DNA of 10,645 nt from Methanobacterium sp. (GTDB taxonomy: Archaea; Methanobacteriota; Methanobacteria; Methanobacteriales; Methanobacteriaceae): NCBI GenBank assembly GCA_019084405.1, contig JAHRFX010000074.1:1-10645 (forward strand), in the 5' to 3' direction. Positions 1 to 6,443 of the stretch are shown here, piece by piece (position 1 is the stretch's first letter; each line of letters starts with the position of its first letter). Below the pieces are notes generated by a model that ran no database searches, was not told the origin of the DNA, and saw nothing but the letters and a program-made list of their open reading frames with translations. The position numbers were made by a program, and so were the translations under genes.

Positions 1-268
1 ATCATTACTTTAGGTTTCATGGTTTAGATTCACCTTTATACAATTTTATGGCACAGTAGATTTTTCTAGTGATGGGTTTGGATATGTGTCTTCCAGAAGT
101 TTATTATAAGTACAATCTATAGATACCATAGTAAAACCAAGGATATATTGTCTTCTAGGAGTTATAAAACTTCTGGAAGACACATATCCAAACCCATCAC
201 TAGAAAAATCTACTGTGCCATAAAATTGTATAAAGGTGAATCTAAACCATGAAACCTAAAGTAATGAT
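1..268. repeat. Left-end fold-back inverted repeat (arms 1-102 and 167-268, loop 103-166)
   Basis: Bases 1-102 are the exact reverse complement of bases 167-268, so position i pairs with 269-i and I found no mismatch. The 64-nt loop (103-166) is not self-complementary overall. The right arm contains the natural leader, ribosome binding site and first 20 nt of purE; the left arm therefore carries an inverted copy of those same codons at 1-20. The arm reaches the very first base, so its true outer limit is unknown. A short shared TTATA lies at the inner junction. Sequence identity is directly visible. Whether it is a genomic palindrome or a chimeric contig end cannot be decided here; I favour a chimera because a similar fold-back sits at the other end. 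Confidence 0.95.
233..239 (+). promoter_or_regulatory. Ribosome binding site of purE
   Basis: AAGGTGA matches the archaeal 16S anti-Shine-Dalgarno core (GGTGA) and ends 9 nt before the ATG at 249. No convincing TATA box was identified; the ATATATTG near 142-149 lies in the fold-back loop and is only a possibility. Confidence 0.6.
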
Positions 269-1259
269 ACTTCTAGGCAGTGCTTCTGATTATAATATTG
301 CAGAAAAAGCCCTGGATATATTAGAACAGCTGAAAATACCATATGATTTAAGAGTAGCTTCGGCTCACAGAACACATGAAAAAGTAAAAAAAATCGTTTT
401 AGAATCTACTCGTCGAGGAGTAGAGGTTTTTATAGGGATTGCAGGACTTTCTGCCCACCTTCCAGGTATGATTGCCGCCAATACTCACCGACCAGTGGTG
501 GGGGTTCCGGTAGATGTTAAGGTAGGAGGACTGGATGCCCTGTTTGCATCTTCCCAGATGCCCTTCCCGGCACCGGTAGCAACCGTAGGAATTGACCGGG
601 GTGAAAATGGTGCTCTTCTGGCAGCTCAAATTATAGGGATAAATGACGAAGAAGTTAGAAAAAGATTTTCCCAGTTAAGAGAAGGCTTTTATGACAAAGT
701 AGAAAGAGATGAAAGTCAACTGTTGAATAATATGGAAGGAAATTACTATTTCCCTGAAGATATTGATTTCAAATCAGTAGATGAAGTGAAGGTTACAGAG
801 GAACCTGCTTCAACAGATACCCCCATGGTAGCAGTTATTCCTGGAAGCTATTCTGATATGGATGTGGCCAAAAAAACCACTAATTTTTTGGATAGAATGG
901 GTATAACCTATGATTTAAATGTTATCTCACCAATACGCTATCCTGAACGTTTTGAAAAATACATGGAAAGAATGAAGGATGTTAAGCTATTTATTGCCAT
1001 AACCGGCCTCTCGGCCCATGTTACAGGAGCAGTGGTGGCTCTAAGTGAAAAACCAGTTATTGGAGTTCCCTGCCCTTTAAGGATGGGTGGACTTGACTCT
1101 CTCCTTTCCATGGTCAATATGCCTCCTGGTGTACCTGTTGGTACAGTAGGAGTGGCTAATGGTGGAAATGCTGCTATTTTAGCTGCTGAAATATTAGCCC
1201 TGGGTAATAAGGAACTGGATGACCGGGTTAAACGGTTGAAAAATAAGGCAGCGGAATAA
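249..1259 (+). CDS. purE: Tandem-fused PurE (5-(carboxyamino)imidazole ribonucleotide mutase / AIR carboxylase family)
   Basis: This is the cytosolic purine biosynthesis enzyme that makes carboxyaminoimidazole ribonucleotide (CAIR). The 336 residues hold two PurE domains: about 4-130 and about 191-320, joined by an acidic linker. Domain 1 has the phosphate-binding GSASD (10-14), SAHRT with the catalytic His40, and AGLSAHLPG (65-73). Domain 2 keeps GSYSD (199-203) and TGLSAH (252-257), but the position equivalent to His40 is Ile229 in SPIRYPE, so it is probably non-catalytic and structural. A fused PurE of this length is known from Methanobrevibacter smithii. Bacterial PurE has a single domain of about 160-170 residues. 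The ATG at 249 has a GGTGA site upstream and begins right at the domain, so the start is secure. No purK is present. Which substrate it uses (N5-CAIR, or AIR plus CO2) cannot be told reliably; the AHLPG element resembles the mutase class. Confidence 0.95.
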   Translation: MKPKVMILLGSASDYNIAEKALDILEQLKIPYDLRVASAHRTHEKVKKIVLESTRRGVEVFIGIAGLSAHLPGMIAANTHRPVVGVPVDVKVGGLDALFASSQMPFPAPVATVGIDRGENGALLAAQIIGINDEEVRKRFSQLREGFYDKVERDESQLLNNMEGNYYFPEDIDFKSVDEVKVTEEPASTDTPMVAVIPGSYSDMDVAKKTTNFLDRMGITYDLNVISPIRYPERFEKYMERMKDVKLFIAITGLSAHVTGAVVALSEKPVIGVPCPLRMGGLDSLLSMVNMPPGVPVGTVGVANGGNAAILAAEILALGNKELDDRVKRLKNKAAE

Positions 1260-1271
1260 TCACCCCTATTA

Positions 1272-1281
1272 TTTTTTTTTT
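1272..1281 (+). terminator. T-tract terminator of purE
   Basis: An uninterrupted run of ten T begins 12 nt after the purE stop codon and is followed by more T-rich sequence. Archaeal RNA polymerase terminates at such U-tracts without needing a hairpin. The same bases overlap the stop codon of the minus-strand gene remnant. Confidence 0.55.
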
Positions 1282-1641
1282 ACTTATTTTTATAAAAAAT
1301 TAAAGCCCCCGAAGCAGCTATTATTATAATTAAAATTAATATAAGCAGATAGTTATTAGAATATTCTGTGGAGCTAGCAGGTTCTTGTGGTTGAGATGAT
1401 GTTTCATCAATTGCATCAGAACCAATGTTGGGGATCGTTACTATTTTCTCCAAAACAACAGTATTATAACTAACTTTTACATTATAGCCCCATCATAGAA
1501 TCTATTATCTGTACCGGGTTCAGGTAGGAAACGGCTTTCAATAAGCTGTTTATATTTCGTTTACCTCATTTACCCCATCAGTGGCGCTCCAGTAGAATCA
1601 GGTGAAATTAAAGAATAATATTTGAATTGATATCTAATAAA
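1280..1641 (-). pseudogene. Decayed 3' end of a membrane-anchored surface/secreted protein gene
   Basis: Reading the minus strand of this otherwise gene-free stretch gives protein-like segments broken by stops and a frame change. From 1641 one frame reads FIRYQFKYYSLISPDSTGA and stops at 1572-1570. After a further stop the same frame resumes with YKQLIESRFLPEPGTDNRF and stops at 1479-1477. A different frame is open from 1492 to the stop at 1282-1280 (70 codons): it contains YNVKVSYNTVVLEKIVTIP, a Ser/Thr/Pro/Glu-rich spacer, a hydrophobic stretch LLILILIIIIAASGALIF and a final YKNK. Spacer, membrane segment and short basic tail are typical of the C-terminal anchor of archaeal surface proteins. 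No start codon or intact N-terminal part is present. The frame change lies beside a GGGG run (about 1488), so a sequencing indel there is possible, but the several stops favour real decay. The protein family is not identified. Confidence 0.7.
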
Positions 1642-1762
1642 TTAGGATTAAGAGGAGAATAATTAAATAACTACTCTCTTAATAATATTCAGAAGTGAAG
1701 TTTTGGATTATTTGTAGGTCCTTTATCAAGCTATAAAAGAATTTTGTACTGGTGGTGCATAT
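1642..1762. other. Intergenic region upstream of ubiD
   Basis: No gene is visible between the remnant and ubiD. Immediately before ubiD, GGTGGTG (1751-1757) is a plausible ribosome binding site 5 nt before the ATG. CTATAAAAGA near 1732-1741 resembles a TATA box but lies so close to the start that the transcript would have almost no leader; TTAATAATATT near 1679-1689 is an alternative. Neither promoter is secure. Confidence 0.4.
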
Positions 1763-3043
1763 ATGAAAACCTTTTTAAATCAGCTGGAAGAAAAATTTGA
1801 CTTTATTAAAATAGATCAAGAAATTTCCACCCATCTGGAAGCATCTGAAATTTTAAGAAAGCATCCTAAAGATGTGGTTATCCTGGAAAACCTGAAAGAA
1901 TCTCCTATACCTGTATTATCCGGGATATGTAATACCCGGGAAAAAATAGCCCTTGCTTTAAACTGTGAGGTGGGAGATATCACTTCAAAAATAGTGCAGG
2001 GTATGGAAAACCCTCTCCCTGTCCATAATATTGACAAAATATCAAAAAATTACTCATCTTCTAAGGCCGATTTAAGTAAATTGCCCATCCTAACCCATTA
2101 CAAACGTGATGGAGGACCATACATTACTGCGGGAGTTATAGTAGCCCGGAATTCTGAAAATGGAACCCGTAATGCATCTATCCATAGGATGCTGGTCCTG
2201 GATAATACTAATCTTACAGTGAGAATTGTGCCCCGGCATCTTTATACTTATTATCAACAGGCAGAAGAGCAGGGAGAAGATCTGGAAATAGCCATAGCCA
2301 TTGGAATGAATCCGGCCACTCTTCTGGCCACCACCACCTCTATTTCTATAACTGCTGATGAAATGGAAGTAGCCAATAGTTTTCATGGAGGAGACATGAA
2401 GCTCTTACAATGTGAAACTGTGGATCTGGAAGTTCCAGAAGCAGAAATAATACTGGAAGGTAAAATATTGGCAAATCAGAGGGCTAATGAAGGACCATTT
2501 GTTGATTTAACTGATACTTATGACGTTATTCGTCAAGAACCAGTAATAGAGTTGGAAAAAATGCATATTAAAAAAGATCCCCTGTACCATGCCATATTCC
2601 CTGCTGGTTTTGAACACCGATTATTGCAGGGACTTCCCCAGGAACCTCGTATTTATAATGCAGTTCAAAACACTGTTCCCACCGTAAAAAATGTAGTTTT
2701 AACTGAAGGTGGATGCTGCTGGCTGCATGCAGCAGTATCTATCAAGAAACAAACCCCGGGTGATGGTAAAAATGTTATTATGGCAGCTCTATCTGCCCAC
2801 CCTTCTTTAAAGCATGTGGTTGTGGTTGATGAGGATGTAGATATCTTTAATCCTGAGGATCTGGAATATGCGATGGCCACCCGAGTTAAAGGTGATGATG
2901 ATATTTTAATTGTACCTAAAGCAAGAGGATCATCCCTGGATCCGGCAGCACTGCCTGATGGTACCACCACCAAAGTGGGGGTAGATGCCACTAAACCACT
3001 GGATAAGTTAAAGAAGTTTGAAAGGGTTAGTTTATCTGAATAG
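1763..3043 (+). CDS. ubiD: UbiD-family prenyl-FMN-dependent decarboxylase, probable anhydromevalonate phosphate decarboxylase
   Basis: The protein is full length (426 residues) for the archaeal UbiD family, whose members use prenylated FMN made by UbiX. Visible family features are DGGPYITAG (116-124), NASIHRM with Arg142 (the prFMN-side arginine region), ILEGKI (230-235) and ANEGPFVDLTDTYD (241-254) with Glu243. The conserved VVVDEDVDIFNPEDLEYAMATR stretch follows towards the C-terminus. In archaea the main UbiD of this size has been assigned as the decarboxylase of trans-anhydromevalonate 5-phosphate in the modified mevalonate pathway to isopentenyl phosphate, which feeds ether-lipid synthesis. 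That substrate is inferred here from lineage and length; older annotations say 3-octaprenyl-4-hydroxybenzoate carboxy-lyase, which makes little sense in a methanogen. The ATG has a GGTG site 5 nt upstream. The gene stands alone and converges on amrS with a 15-nt gap. Confidence 0.9.
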   Translation: MKTFLNQLEEKFDFIKIDQEISTHLEASEILRKHPKDVVILENLKESPIPVLSGICNTREKIALALNCEVGDITSKIVQGMENPLPVHNIDKISKNYSSSKADLSKLPILTHYKRDGGPYITAGVIVARNSENGTRNASIHRMLVLDNTNLTVRIVPRHLYTYYQQAEEQGEDLEIAIAIGMNPATLLATTTSISITADEMEVANSFHGGDMKLLQCETVDLEVPEAEIILEGKILANQRANEGPFVDLTDTYDVIRQEPVIELEKMHIKKDPLYHAIFPAGFEHRLLQGLPQEPRIYNAVQNTVPTVKNVVLTEGGCCWLHAAVSIKKQTPGDGKNVIMAALSAHPSLKHVVVVDEDVDIFNPEDLEYAMATRVKGDDDILIVPKARGSSLDPAALPDGTTTKVGVDATKPLDKLKKFERVSLSE

Positions 3044-3046
3044 AAC

Positions 3047-3066
3047 TTCTTTATTTTATTAATTTG
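3047..3066 (+). terminator. Weak T-rich terminator after ubiD
   Basis: T-rich sequence (TTCTTTATTTTATTAATTTG) directly follows the ubiD stop and overlaps the 3' end of the convergent amrS. It has no long uninterrupted T-run, so termination here is only plausible. No matching T-tract exists for the opposite strand, so the operon transcript may run antisense into ubiD. Confidence 0.3.
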
Positions 3067-4066
3067 TTAAATCTATTTTATAACCGCATTCTGGACATTT
3101 ATTTGTTTTTTCCAGCTTATTTATTCCAATCCCATATCCATTCCTTTCTAAAAGTAGTTCCCCGCAATTCCAGCAGTAAGTATTCTCACCATCAATTCCA
3201 GCTACATTACCCACGTAAACATACTTTAATCCCGCATCTTTAGCTATTTTTTGGGCTTTAAGCAGAATTTCTAAAGGAGTTGGTGGTACATTATCCATTT
3301 TATAGTGGGGCATGAACCGGGTAAAATGCAGTGGAACCTCCTTTCCAACTTCTTCTCTCAGGAAATTCACCAGATCAGTTATGTTCTTATCCGAATCATT
3401 ATAACCGGGAATAATGAGGTTGGTAATTTCCAGATGTATGCCCAGATCATGCATGGCTATGATATTCTCCAGTACCGGGTCCAGGCGAGCCTGGCATAGT
3501 TCCTGGTAGAATTTATCTGACATTCCTTTCAGGTCTATATTAGCCGCGTCCAGGTGGGGTCCAATTAATTCCAGAGCTTCAGGGGTCATGTACCCATTGG
3601 TAACATATATAGTCTTTAAATTATTTTTATGGGCCAGTTTAGCAGAATCAATAGTGTATTCCAGCCACATGGTTGGTTCGTTGTAGGTCCAGGCTATTGA
3701 TTTACAGTTATAACTTTTGGCACTAGCTACAACATCTTCAGGAGAGATATATTTAGTTTTAAAAGAATCTATATGGGCCTGGGATATGCTCCAGTTTTGG
3801 CAGTACTTACAACTAAAATTACAGCCTATTGTCCCCAGGGAATAGACCCGGGATCCGGGATAAAAATGAAATAGAGGTTTTTTTTCAATCGGATCAACTG
3901 CCATGGATGATACCTCAGCATAGTTTAAAGTGTACAAGGTCCCGTCAATATTCTCCCGGGTTAGACAGTATCCTCTTTTGCCCGTGGGGATGGAACACCT
4001 GCGTTGGCATACTTTACAGTGGACTGAGTATTCTTTTTTTTCATAGAGTAGAGCTTCCATTTTCAT
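3059..4066 (-). CDS. amrS: AmmeMemoRadiSam system radical SAM enzyme
   Basis: This is a cytosolic radical SAM protein of 335 residues, the normal family length. The [4Fe-4S]/SAM motif is GCNFSCKYCQNW with Cys82, Cys86 and Cys89 (CxxxCxxC). It is preceded by a Cys-rich N-terminal section (Cys17, Cys20, Cys24, Cys34 in CKVCQRRCSIPTGKRGYC) and by the hallmark DPIEKKPLFHFYPG (58-71). The C-terminus has two CxxC pairs (298/301 and 324/327) that could form a zinc ribbon. The family is named for co-occurrence with AMMECR1 and Memo proteins; neither is encoded here, and the reaction is not firmly established to my knowledge. It is the last gene of a minus-strand operon, one base after the thiL stop. 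A GGAGGG in the thiL tail lies 5 nt before this ATG and 11 nt before the second in-frame ATG, favouring the first. Confidence 0.93.
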   Translation of the reverse strand: MKMEALLYEKKEYSVHCKVCQRRCSIPTGKRGYCLTRENIDGTLYTLNYAEVSSMAVDPIEKKPLFHFYPGSRVYSLGTIGCNFSCKYCQNWSISQAHIDSFKTKYISPEDVVASAKSYNCKSIAWTYNEPTMWLEYTIDSAKLAHKNNLKTIYVTNGYMTPEALELIGPHLDAANIDLKGMSDKFYQELCQARLDPVLENIIAMHDLGIHLEITNLIIPGYNDSDKNITDLVNFLREEVGKEVPLHFTRFMPHYKMDNVPPTPLEILLKAQKIAKDAGLKYVYVGNVAGIDGENTYCWNCGELLLERNGYGIGINKLEKTNKCPECGYKIDLTN

Positions 4067-4067
4067 A

Positions 4068-5129
4068 CTAACCCTCCAGGTGCTGGTAGCCCCCAGGTGG
4101 TAGTATATTTATCTTTCCCTTCTTATTTACTATTTCCATGTTTCCAGTAGAAGTTACTTCACCCACCACCATAAGCTGAATTTTATCTTTTAGGGAAGCT
4201 AAAGCATCTTTTTTAATACAAAACAGTAATTCGAAATCTTCCCCATAATGTAAAGCCATGTCTAATGGTTTTTTAGAGAAAAATTCCCCGATTTTTTTTA
4301 CTTCGTCTGTTAGGGGTATTTTATCTTCATATATCCTGATTCCCAGTGGCAAATTGCTGGCCTTAATTATTTCTTCCAGTTCACTGGCCAGGCCGTCTGT
4401 AATATCTGTAGCAGCGCTAATCTGGCCAGATTGTGCTGCAATAATCCCTTCTTTAATTTTAGCTTCTGGCTTCAGGGCCTGTTTTAGGGCCTTTTTTATA
4501 ATTTTTTCTGGTAAAATTGATTTAATTTTCTGCTGGTCCCGGGTAGAGGAGAGCAGTATTTCAAATCCAGCTGCTGCTAATCCTAAATCACCAGATACTG
4601 CTACCAGATCTCCTGGTTGAGCCCCGCTTTTCATCAGTACCTTTGATTTTTCCACCGAGCCAATTATGGTTCCAGAAAGAACCATCTGAGATGATTCATT
4701 GGTATCACCACCAATTAGTGGTATTTGGTAATAATTGCAGGCTTCCAGAACTCCTTCCATCAGTTCATCAAAGTGCTTGGTTTCCATGTCCCCGGGTAGT
4801 CCTATAGACAAAATAAGTCCCTGGGGGATGGCCCCCATGGCAGATATATCACTCACATTAACCGTTACTATTTTCCATCCCCTTTCCCGGGGCTTCATCT
4901 GGGATGGGAAATGAGTTTTTGCTAGTAGCATGTCCGAGCTGACTACTAAAAAATTGTTAGAAGGTTTAAGTTCGGATAGATCCATTAAAGCAGCGTCATC
5001 TCCTAAGCTTTTTTTGATATGAGGATGCTTAGAATAATAGTCCTGTTGGAGATCACGTGTTTTTTTGATAATTCGTTCAATGAGCTTTTTTTCGCCCACC
5101 TCAGAAAGAATATGTTTTTTAGAGGGCAT
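4068..5129 (-). CDS. thiL: Thiamine-monophosphate kinase ThiL
   Basis: ThiL phosphorylates thiamine monophosphate to thiamine diphosphate with ATP, the last step of cofactor synthesis. The 353 residues show the AIRS/ThiL-type ATP-grasping fold: LGDDAA (42-47), SSDML (64-68), the long helix motif NVSDISAMGA (91-100), IGGDTNES (139-146), DITDGLASE (242-250) with metal-binding aspartates, and GEDFELLF (296-303) near the thiamine site. All expected motifs are intact. The start ATG has GGGTGA about 5 nt upstream; the N-terminal MPSKKHILSE is a short extension before the typical VGEKKLIERI beginning. It is third in the DUF35-cfbA-thiL-amrS operon, 40 nt after cfbA. Confidence 0.95.
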   Translation of the reverse strand: MPSKKHILSEVGEKKLIERIIKKTRDLQQDYYSKHPHIKKSLGDDAALMDLSELKPSNNFLVVSSDMLLAKTHFPSQMKPRERGWKIVTVNVSDISAMGAIPQGLILSIGLPGDMETKHFDELMEGVLEACNYYQIPLIGGDTNESSQMVLSGTIIGSVEKSKVLMKSGAQPGDLVAVSGDLGLAAAGFEILLSSTRDQQKIKSILPEKIIKKALKQALKPEAKIKEGIIAAQSGQISAATDITDGLASELEEIIKASNLPLGIRIYEDKIPLTDEVKKIGEFFSKKPLDMALHYGEDFELLFCIKKDALASLKDKIQLMVVGEVTSTGNMEIVNKKGKINILPPGGYQHLEG

Positions 5130-5169
5130 TATTCACCCTTAAAGGAATCACTGCAAATAAATAAAAAAA

Positions 5170-5613
5170 TTATAAGGAATGGTTAACCCTATCCTTAATA
5201 ATTTCAACCACCCGGGGATCTGCACCTAATGGTTCGGTATATATGATTTCCCCGGAAAAATCAATCTCTTCATCATCTTCATGGTGCTTGTGTTTATGGC
5301 TATGGGAGTGGCCAGTTTCATGGCCATTATCCAGTCCCAGAATATGAGGTATGTCTTTTTTGGTATGTACTCCATGGGCTAAAAATACAGGAGTGACAAT
5401 TATTTTTTCTACGCCCTGCCGGGCCAATTCATTGACCGCATTAGGAATGGTGGGTGTGGTCATTTCCATAAAACCCACGCTTACCAGATAATTTTCTTCT
5501 TTTTGATATTTTTCTGCCAGTTGATTGATTACTTCTTTTCCATAGGGAAGTCGGCTTCCATGTCCCACCAGTACTACCCCTATCTTATTTTTTGAGCTTG
5601 AATTTGAATCCAT
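5170..5613 (-). CDS. cfbA: Sirohydrochlorin cobalto-/nickelochelatase, CbiX-S type
   Basis: This small chelatase inserts Ni2+ into sirohydrochlorin in the first dedicated step of coenzyme F430 synthesis and can also insert Co2+ for cobamides. At 147 residues it is the archaeal half-size form that works as a homodimer. VGHGSR (16-21, His18) and FLAHGVHTKKDIP (77-89, His80) supply the metal/tetrapyrrole-site histidines. Between them and the C-terminal strand lies a His-rich stretch at 98-111 (GHETGHSHSHKHKHH), a common but non-essential feature of archaeal CbiX-S thought to bind metal. The start ATG lies inside the preceding gene (29-nt overlap) behind a GGAGTGAT site, suggesting translational coupling with the DUF35 protein. 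Its presence supports a methanogen source. Confidence 0.93.
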   Translation of the reverse strand: MDSNSSSKNKIGVVLVGHGSRLPYGKEVINQLAEKYQKEENYLVSVGFMEMTTPTIPNAVNELARQGVEKIIVTPVFLAHGVHTKKDIPHILGLDNGHETGHSHSHKHKHHEDDEEIDFSGEIIYTEPLGADPRVVEIIKDRVNHSL

Positions 5614-5983
5614 ATGAAATCACTCCATCATCGCCTTGTTCTCTAATTTTTCTAAACACCATCTCTACTTCATCCCCTATTTGAATATCTTCGGGTCCGC
5701 AGTCGACTATTTGAGTAGTTACTTTAGCTCCTTCATCTAATTCAACAATAGCTACCGTATATGGCGCTATTTCTTTGAATTCCTCGGTAGGTGTATTAAT
5801 TACAGAATAAGAATATATTTTTCCCTTTCCAGATAATTTTATATTTTCCAGTTTTCCTTTTCTCCTGCATTCAGGGCATACTATACGTATGGGAAAGAAT
5901 ACTTTATTGCATTGTAAACATTTAGATCCTATGAGGTTGTAGCGTTGTGAAATATGACGCCATGTTCTAACGGTCTCTGTCAT
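5585..5983 (-). CDS. Zinc-ribbon/OB-fold (DUF35) protein, probable HMG-CoA synthase/thiolase partner
   Basis: The 132-residue protein has a rubredoxin-like zinc ribbon with Cys22, Cys25, Cys36 and Cys39 (CLQC...CPEC), then an OB-fold from about 47 to the end (SGKGKIYSYSVINTP..., APYTVAIVELDEG...). This is the Zn-ribbon/OB acyl-CoA-associated family. In methanogens a member of it bridges acetoacetyl-CoA thiolase and HMG-CoA synthase in one complex at the start of the mevalonate pathway. That role is inferred by family; those two enzyme genes are not in this window, so other acyl-CoA partners cannot be excluded. It is the first gene of the operon and has a clear GGAGG 6 nt before the ATG. Its 3' end overlaps cfbA by 29 nt. 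Confidence 0.85.
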   Translation of the reverse strand: MTETVRTWRHISQRYNLIGSKCLQCNKVFFPIRIVCPECRRKGKLENIKLSGKGKIYSYSVINTPTEEFKEIAPYTVAIVELDEGAKVTTQIVDCGPEDIQIGDEVEMVFRKIREQGDDGVISYGFKFKLKK

Positions 5984-6050
5984 TTAATTCCTCCGTTATA
6001 TAATATAAAAACACTTGTATCTAATCAAAATACTACTATTATTCCAATGT

Positions 6051-6060
6051 ATTTATTAAA
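6051..6060 (-). promoter_or_regulatory. Possible TATA box of the DUF35-cfbA-thiL-amrS operon
   Basis: On the minus strand TTTAATAAAT would place a start site near 6030 and leave a leader of roughly 45 nt before the DUF35 ATG. The nearer TTTATATTATATAA lies too close to the ribosome binding site to act for this start. Position is inferred only from archaeal spacing. Confidence 0.25.
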
Positions 6061-6377
6061 GTTTAGTAATTGTTTATATTCTATTTGTATTAACCTAATA
6101 TCGAGTAAAATCCTGGTTCATTTTATGTTTGAATTCCTGGTAATTAAAGCCTTTGGTTATATTACATCCTGAAGGATATTAAACCGTTCTATTGAATTTG
6201 AATCAATTAATAATATTATTTTTTATCACTTTTGATAAAATAAACGTTAATAAACTATCTAATAATTAAATAATCTATTTAAATAGGTATTTTGCTTTTT
6301 ATAATTTGAAGAGGAGTTAAAAAAATAGATCATAAGAATATAAAATTTTTTTAATAAATTTATAAAATATAGTAATA

Positions 6378-6387
6378 TTTTTATATG
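6378..6387 (+). promoter_or_regulatory. Possible TATA box of the pilin-like gene pair
   Basis: TTTTTATATG resembles the archaeal TATA element. Transcription about 25 nt downstream (near 6410) would give a leader of about 30 nt to the ATG at 6444 and would exclude the upstream GTG at 6387 as a start. Confidence 0.35.
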
Positions 6388-6433
6388 TGTATTACTTAAT
6401 TACTAATAAGTTATTAAAAATATTAGAAATTCC

Positions 6434-6439
6434 AGGTGA
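6434..6439 (+). promoter_or_regulatory. Ribosome binding site deciding the start at 6444
   Basis: AGGTGA is a full match to the archaeal anti-Shine-Dalgarno core and lies 4 nt before ATG 6444 (1 nt before ATG 6441). The upstream in-frame GTG at 6387 has no such site. Confidence 0.6.
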
Positions 6440-6443
6440 AATG

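Larger units (their letters stand above)
5984..6440. other. AT-rich divergent intergenic region
   Basis: I see no gene here. It must contain the promoter of the leftward DUF35 operon and that of the rightward pilin-like pair. Minor dyads are present, such as the 12-bp palindrome CTATTTAAATAG (6275-6286), ATTGA/TCAAT near 6191-6207, and a small ATCCT/AGGAT stem near 6165-6176, but in sequence this AT-rich they may be chance. A short open frame crossing 5954-6172 has no ribosome binding site and unnatural composition. Confidence 0.6.

Noticed and set aside
2665..2991. 108-codon minus-strand open frame opposite ubiD
   Set aside because: Antisense shadow of conserved UbiD sequence; Ser/Thr-rich composition arises from the opposite strand.
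4258..4620. 120-codon plus-strand open frame opposite thiL
   Set aside because: It is antisense to a well-supported gene, and its composition mirrors the thiL codons.
5463..5613. Misannotated start of cfbA because of the 29-nt overlap
   Set aside because: The N-terminal residues lead directly into the conserved IGVVLVGHGS strand, no good later start exists before it, and a GGAGTGAT site precedes the ATG.
5954..6172. Plus-strand 72-codon open frame
   Set aside because: It starts inside the DUF35 gene, has no ribosome binding site, and its remainder is low-complexity AT-rich sequence without protein-like character.
6387..6443. GTG start at 6387 for the first pilin-like protein
   Set aside because: There is no Shine-Dalgarno upstream, it overlaps a probable TATA box, and the added 19 residues would precede a normal signal-like N-terminus; ATG 6444 has AGGTGA.
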